Source of the DNA: Apis mellifera
Lineage: Eukaryota > Arthropoda > Insecta > Hymenoptera > Apidae
Assembly (NCBI RefSeq): GCF_003254395.2
Contig: NC_037647.1
Span: forward strand, 9,863,050-9,927,049
DNA length: 64,000 bases
Reading direction: 5' to 3'
Of this stretch, positions 61,107-64,000 are shown piece by piece. The position numbers were made by a program, and so were the translations under genes. Below the pieces are notes generated by a model. It saw nothing but the letters and a program-made list of their open reading frames with translations, was not told where the DNA came from and searched no databases. Within the stretch, counting starts at the first letter, position 1. Every line of letters begins with the position of its first letter.

Positions 61107-62159
61107 CGATACCTTTGTTGTCGTTGGTCCGTTCGTCGAGAGTCTCGTCACGTTCTCGCCGCCACTTCCGTTGGTGATCGGGTTCCGTTGGAACCGGGCA
61201 GTGTAGTGGCTCTCGCGTTTCCCGCCGTTCGCACTCGCGCCGCGACTACCTCTCCCTCCCCAACAATTCAGCTCGCCGCGAAATTTTCGATAACGCTCTC
61301 CCTCCTCCCCACTGATACTTTCCACGTCCGCTTGGCTCGCCTCGTCCGTTTCTCGGCGAAACTTGATCTCTTCTTCTTCTTGTTCACCTCTGCGCTCATC
61401 CTCTTCGAAACGAAGATGCTCGGGGGACGACGATGCCTCGTCCTTATCATCGCGACAGCTCTCGATATCGTTCTCGTCATTGTAGGCAGTGTAAGAAAAT
61501 GCATCGACCGAAGGAACGTTCGCGATACAGATTCGAGAGAAATTGACGGATTCCTCGAACGGATTCGCGCGATCATCCTTCTTCCACCTCGTTCTCGGTT
61601 TCCTGTTGCAACAAGATCGTGGCGACCTCGATCCTTGGGATGAAATAAGATGGTCGGTGCCGCTCCCGTCATCGTTCTCTTCGTCGCCTTCGTTACCGCC
61701 GTCACCTTCCTTTCCCTCGTTTTCGACGTTGAATCGATCGTTCCCTCGCTGTACGCGACATTCACCGCTTTTTTTCTGCAAAATATTCGTGAGCGTTCGA
61801 ATGCGCGCGCGCACTCCGCTGCGGTAAACCGAGTCGTAAGAGACACGAAAGGCAGTGGCGTTTCTGGTTTCGGATCCGTCCCCGTGCTCGACAACCGAGC
61901 AACGATCAACCGACGAGGAGAATCGGCGGTGATAGGCGCTACCGTTCGCGACAACATCACGTCCCCGCTGGAGGATCCCGGAGCCGCGAGGGGCCGACGA
62001 GGCTTCGAGGGAACGAAAGAAAGATATTCCCTGTGCGGTGTAGGTCGTCTCCTGGCGCGGGGGAGGATGGAAAGGCAACGATCCCGAGCGGCGGTGGGCA
62101 GCGTTGCTCCAATGGTACGACGTAGATGGTCCCGCGAGCTGGGCCGGATCGAGCCGCAT
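40257..62159 (-). CDS. NLF-1/Mid1/FAM155-type NALCN channel auxiliary subunit
   Basis: ER/membrane protein needed to deliver and assemble the NALCN (fly Narrow abdomen) sodium-leak channel that sets neuronal resting excitability. Exons, 5' to 3': 62159 (or upstream) to 59910, 42437-42218, 41928 region refined to 41918-41706, and 41491-40257, with phases 0, 1 and 1. They give 1305 aa if ATG 62159 is used. Features: long low-complexity N-terminus, poly-Asn, hydrophobic segment YGLLFILYLLACPVVC, Q-rich spacer, then the Cys-rich domain (SACDLAG, CNCTHCK-like NCTHCKEAYRKWVC, RPCRSFCQSVEQRCPYLLPG, NEENECC). A second hydrophobic stretch near the end (ILPQLFWLCSILTSIL) fits the second membrane anchor. 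The YRKW.C, RCP.(I/L)LP and ECC signatures match vertebrate FAM155 from memory, but the protein is far longer than FAM155A (about 460 aa). Both termini are uncertain. Convergent with cry2. Confidence 0.85.
40345..40405. repeat. CTTCTC/CCTTCT purine-pyrimidine repeat
   Basis: Tandem CTT/CTC triplets on the plus strand; read on the minus strand as poly-Arg or Glu/Lys/Gly according to frame. It lies in the doubtful 3' end of the NLF-1 gene. Confidence 0.85.
42438..59909 (-). other. Large intron of the NLF-1-like gene
   Basis: 17.5 kb between donor TGCAAG|GTAAGA (59909) and acceptor GATTGCAG (ending 42438). No nested gene is supported; open frames here are short, overlapping and low-complexity. 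Less AT-rich blocks that may be cis-regulatory or unannotated exons: about 43.6-44.9 kb, 45.9-46.3 kb, 47.68-47.96 kb, 54.34-54.68 kb, 57.5-57.83 kb and 58.9-59.5 kb. A (GA)n run lies at about 46044-46066 and a (CT)n run at about 56823-56852. Motif-level observations are reported as findings. Confidence 0.6.
42644..42660. promoter_or_regulatory. AGGTCAG-TGG-CTGACCT inverted repeat
   Basis: Perfect 7-bp arms with a 3-bp spacer, 207 bp upstream (in gene sense) of NLF-1 exon 2. The two nuclear-receptor half-sites AGGTCA/TGACCT are spaced by five bases. Classical ecdysone elements use a one-base spacer, so a receptor cannot be named. Confidence 0.35.
59910..62159 (-). CDS. NLF-1-like exon 1 (N-terminal and first Cys-rich part)
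   Basis: One 2250-nt frame of 750 codons from ATG 62159 to the donor TGCAAG|GTAAGA. Residues 1-350 are Ser/Arg/Glu-rich and unlike any domain I know. A poly-Asn run and the membrane segment lie near 352-390. Poly-Gln/His tracts follow near 425-475. The conserved Cys domain is roughly 525-750 (NQINPWLSACDL ... PEQCLFYLEESHKRNICRDD ... GLRLRHCCDHAVV ... KLHCGFEEVVARYDC), interrupted by an insect-specific Gly/Glu-rich loop at about 615-650. The frame is also open upstream of the ATG to about 63068, so the true start may be elsewhere. The 350 residues before the membrane segment are the least certain part; translation could begin in another spliced exon. Confidence 0.75.
60712..60880 (-). repeat. 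Poly-Gln/His coding tracts in NLF-1 exon 1
   Basis: Two CAG/CAA-rich tracts on the minus strand, reading QQQHQQQQQHQQQQH and EQQQQQDDQ. They lie between the membrane segment and the Cys-rich domain; human FAM155A also has a long poly-Gln here (from memory). Confidence 0.85.
61071..61106 (-). repeat. (AAC)n coding repeat (poly-Asn) in NLF-1 exon 1
   Basis: About 12-13 AAC codons in a row directly before the WCGRKYG membrane segment; TTG on the plus strand. Likely length-polymorphic. Confidence 0.9.
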
Positions 62160-63982
62160 GGACGCAATCTCGGGAACGCTAGCGTCCCCGAAGGACGACG
62201 TCGATCGTCCCCGTCGAAGTCGCCACGCGAGCCGATCCCTCTCCCCGTCCTCTTCCCCCCACCGTTGCCTTCCCGCTCGCGACAACGATGATCCAAACTC
62301 GTGGTATCGGATTTGTCGTCCGGATGATCCCTGTTGCGATCGCGCTGCAAAAGGCCCCGCATCGCTGCGACCGAGGATCGAGGCTTTCCTTAGCTTCGCG
62401 CGTGCTACGCCCCTCCTCTCCTCTCCGCGTGCTCCGCGTCCACGTTTCTTCCGTTCCCGCGGACGGGTGATCACCGACGATTCCTTCGCTCTCTTTCCTC
62501 TCCTTTCCTTTCCGCTCCTTCTCGGTGGTAAGGTGGTGGTGGTGAATATCGAAAATGCGAAACAGGACGCTCCTCTCGGTACGATTACCAGGATACGTTG
62601 GCGATTCGAACGGGCTTGGTTCCAACGGGAAAATTCGCGACTCGAGTCCTCTGTCGTAGCCCCGCAGGTGTTTATCGTACAACCGATACGCGCACGATCG
62701 AACTTGGTTGGAAAGAAGGATGGGTGGGCAGCCTCGCGGATTATCGAGACAATGTTGTTTTCGAGACGACTCGTGGTTGGTGTCAGCCCCGCACGTAGAT
62801 ATCCCGGAGCCGATAGCCAGATGACAGCTGTCCGAGCGGCCCGGGTCGGCGGGGCCCTTAGAAGTCCCCCTGGAGGAGGCGGCCTTCTCCACGATCCCGG
62901 GGATCTCGATGATCTCGGCGGTGATCCGCGAGCCAACAGGCCAACTCGAACCGAGGCAACGGTACGGTGGAAACACTGAACGGCGACTCGCGCGGCAACG
63001 AGAGTAGCGGCAATAATAAGAATGGCGTGACCACGCGTTCCACCACGCACTCGGGGTTCTCGTGCCACCGCCGCCTCCGCCTCCGCCGCCGCCGCCGCCG
63101 CTGCACCCGGCGATCCACCGCTTTCGCCTCTTCTTTCTGCCGCGCCACCTGCGCCACCACCAACTCCTCGTGTCGCGCGATCTCGCTCCTCTCCTCGGCC
63201 TCGGCCTCGCTCCCCCTCTGCTCCCTCTCTCCCTCGATCTCTCTCTCTCGCCCTCTCCCCCTCGACGACTTGCCCCGTTCCCGATTTCGATCCCGTTCCC
63301 GCTCGCTTTCCCCGTTCCCGATCGCGTACACCCGCTTCCTCTGCCGGATGGCAACCACCGATGCCGTTGCGGCACTGCGACCACGCCGGTAACAGCAGCT
63401 CTCGACCAGATTGACCAGCGAGACGGTGATGATTGTAAACACGACGACAACGGTTGTTGTTGTTGTTGTCGTCGTGACCGAAGTTGCGCTTGTGGTCGTT
63501 GTTGCCCCGGCGACGACCACGGCGACGGCGACGACCACGGCAGTAGCGACGGCAGTGGCGACGGCAGTGGCGACGACGACGCCGGTGACGATACTGCCCG
63601 TTTCGAGGACCAAGGAGAGCTGCGATCTCTCGACCGGCGAAACCACCTCGACACCGTCGTAGTCCCCCTTCCTTGGAGGCTCACCAGCTCCCGATACGGG
63701 GCACCGAGGTTCATGCTGCATCCTAAACACCCGGCTGTTCTCTCCCTTTTCCTCTTACCCCCCCCGCTCCGCCTCTCGCGCGGATGATCACGCTTGCCGA
63801 TTACACGGCAACGCGTCCCACCGCGCCAATGACTATTTCAACAGCCACCACGTTGACAGCCTACGCGGTACCGACGTCGCTTCGTTTGCCCGTTGCCATT
63901 GCGTCGACTTCATTGGGGACACACCCCAACCAGGTTCGCCACCAGCCTGCCCGAGTACCCACCTTCCGCGAGTACTCTTACC
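62160..63982 (-). other. GC-rich 5' region of the NLF-1-like gene
   Basis: Very GC- and CpG-rich, with long simultaneous open frames on the minus strand. One begins at ATG 63721 (MQHEPRCPVSGAGEPP...) and stays open to about 62858. It includes a Val/Ala/Thr stretch from GCC/GTC repeats, a hydrophobic segment VVVVFTIITVSLVNLV and a long Arg/Glu-rich coil. A second frame, 63714 to 62179, and the frame of exon 1 are open too, so openness alone is not evidence. A good minus-strand donor (GGTTAG|GTAAGAG, GT at 63981-63980) suggests a 5' exon ending at 63982 and extending beyond the window, and TTTAG directly before the 63721 ATG could be an acceptor. Promoter, 5' UTR or alternative N-terminal exon are all possible. 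Confidence 0.4.
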
Positions 63983-64000
63983 TAACCTTTCCTCCTTGAC

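Noticed and set aside
1..64000. CRISPR arrays, bacterial operons, riboswitches, phage or integrated viral genes
   Set aside because: Intron-containing animal genes throughout; no regularly spaced repeats with unique spacers, and no reverse transcriptase, integrase, transposase or capsid-like frame seen.

Overview
The window is insect nuclear DNA and most resembles a honey bee or close relative (Apis). The pointers are a very AT-rich left half with (TA)n runs, short introns with GT..AG borders, a mammalian-type cryptochrome of 570 codons, and an AGO2 with a glutamine-rich N-terminal repeat. The species call is an inference from gene content and base composition. All gene models were built by hand by joining open frames at GT/AG sites with matching phase. 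The AGO2, RNF168 and CRY2 models each sum to an exact multiple of three and end at a stop.

Layout, left to right. (1) 1-4.4 kb: three exons of a RhoGAP-domain gene, minus strand, incomplete at both ends, FAM13-like by the look of the domain. (2) 9.45-14.5 kb: a complete Argonaute-2 gene, minus strand, 15 coding exons, 1186 aa, with the full slicer tetrad. (3) 15.5-18.7 kb: a complete RNF168-type RING E3 gene, plus strand, 4 exons, 869 aa, divergent from AGO2 across about 1 kb. (4) 24.9-29.7 kb: a complete cryptochrome-2 gene, plus strand, 10 coding exons, 570 aa. A possible promoter and 5' UTR exon carrying a CACGTG E-box lie near 21.7-22.1 kb. (5) 29.7-40.3 kb: no convincing gene; homopurine/homopyrimidine and microsatellite-rich DNA. 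(6) 40.3-62.2 kb or beyond: an NLF-1/Mid1/FAM155 (NALCN channel auxiliary subunit) gene, minus strand, four coding exons with a 17.5 kb intron. It is convergent with cry2.

Base composition changes sharply just after cry2. The left 30 kb is extremely AT-rich outside exons, while the right half is much richer in G+C and CpG, most of all at 60-64 kb.

The most interesting points are: (a) a core clock repressor (cry2) sits tail-to-tail with an insect NLF-1 gene, whose fly homologue is a known clock-output gene, with three perfect CACGTG boxes within 43 bp between them; (b) an inverted repeat of about 165-180 bp inside a cry2 intron could fold into long dsRNA in the pre-mRNA, about 13 kb from the gene for the siRNA effector AGO2; (c) the 87-bp coding minisatellite in AGO2, next to an intron that itself reads as Q/S-rich protein. 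No wholly new multi-gene system is demonstrated.
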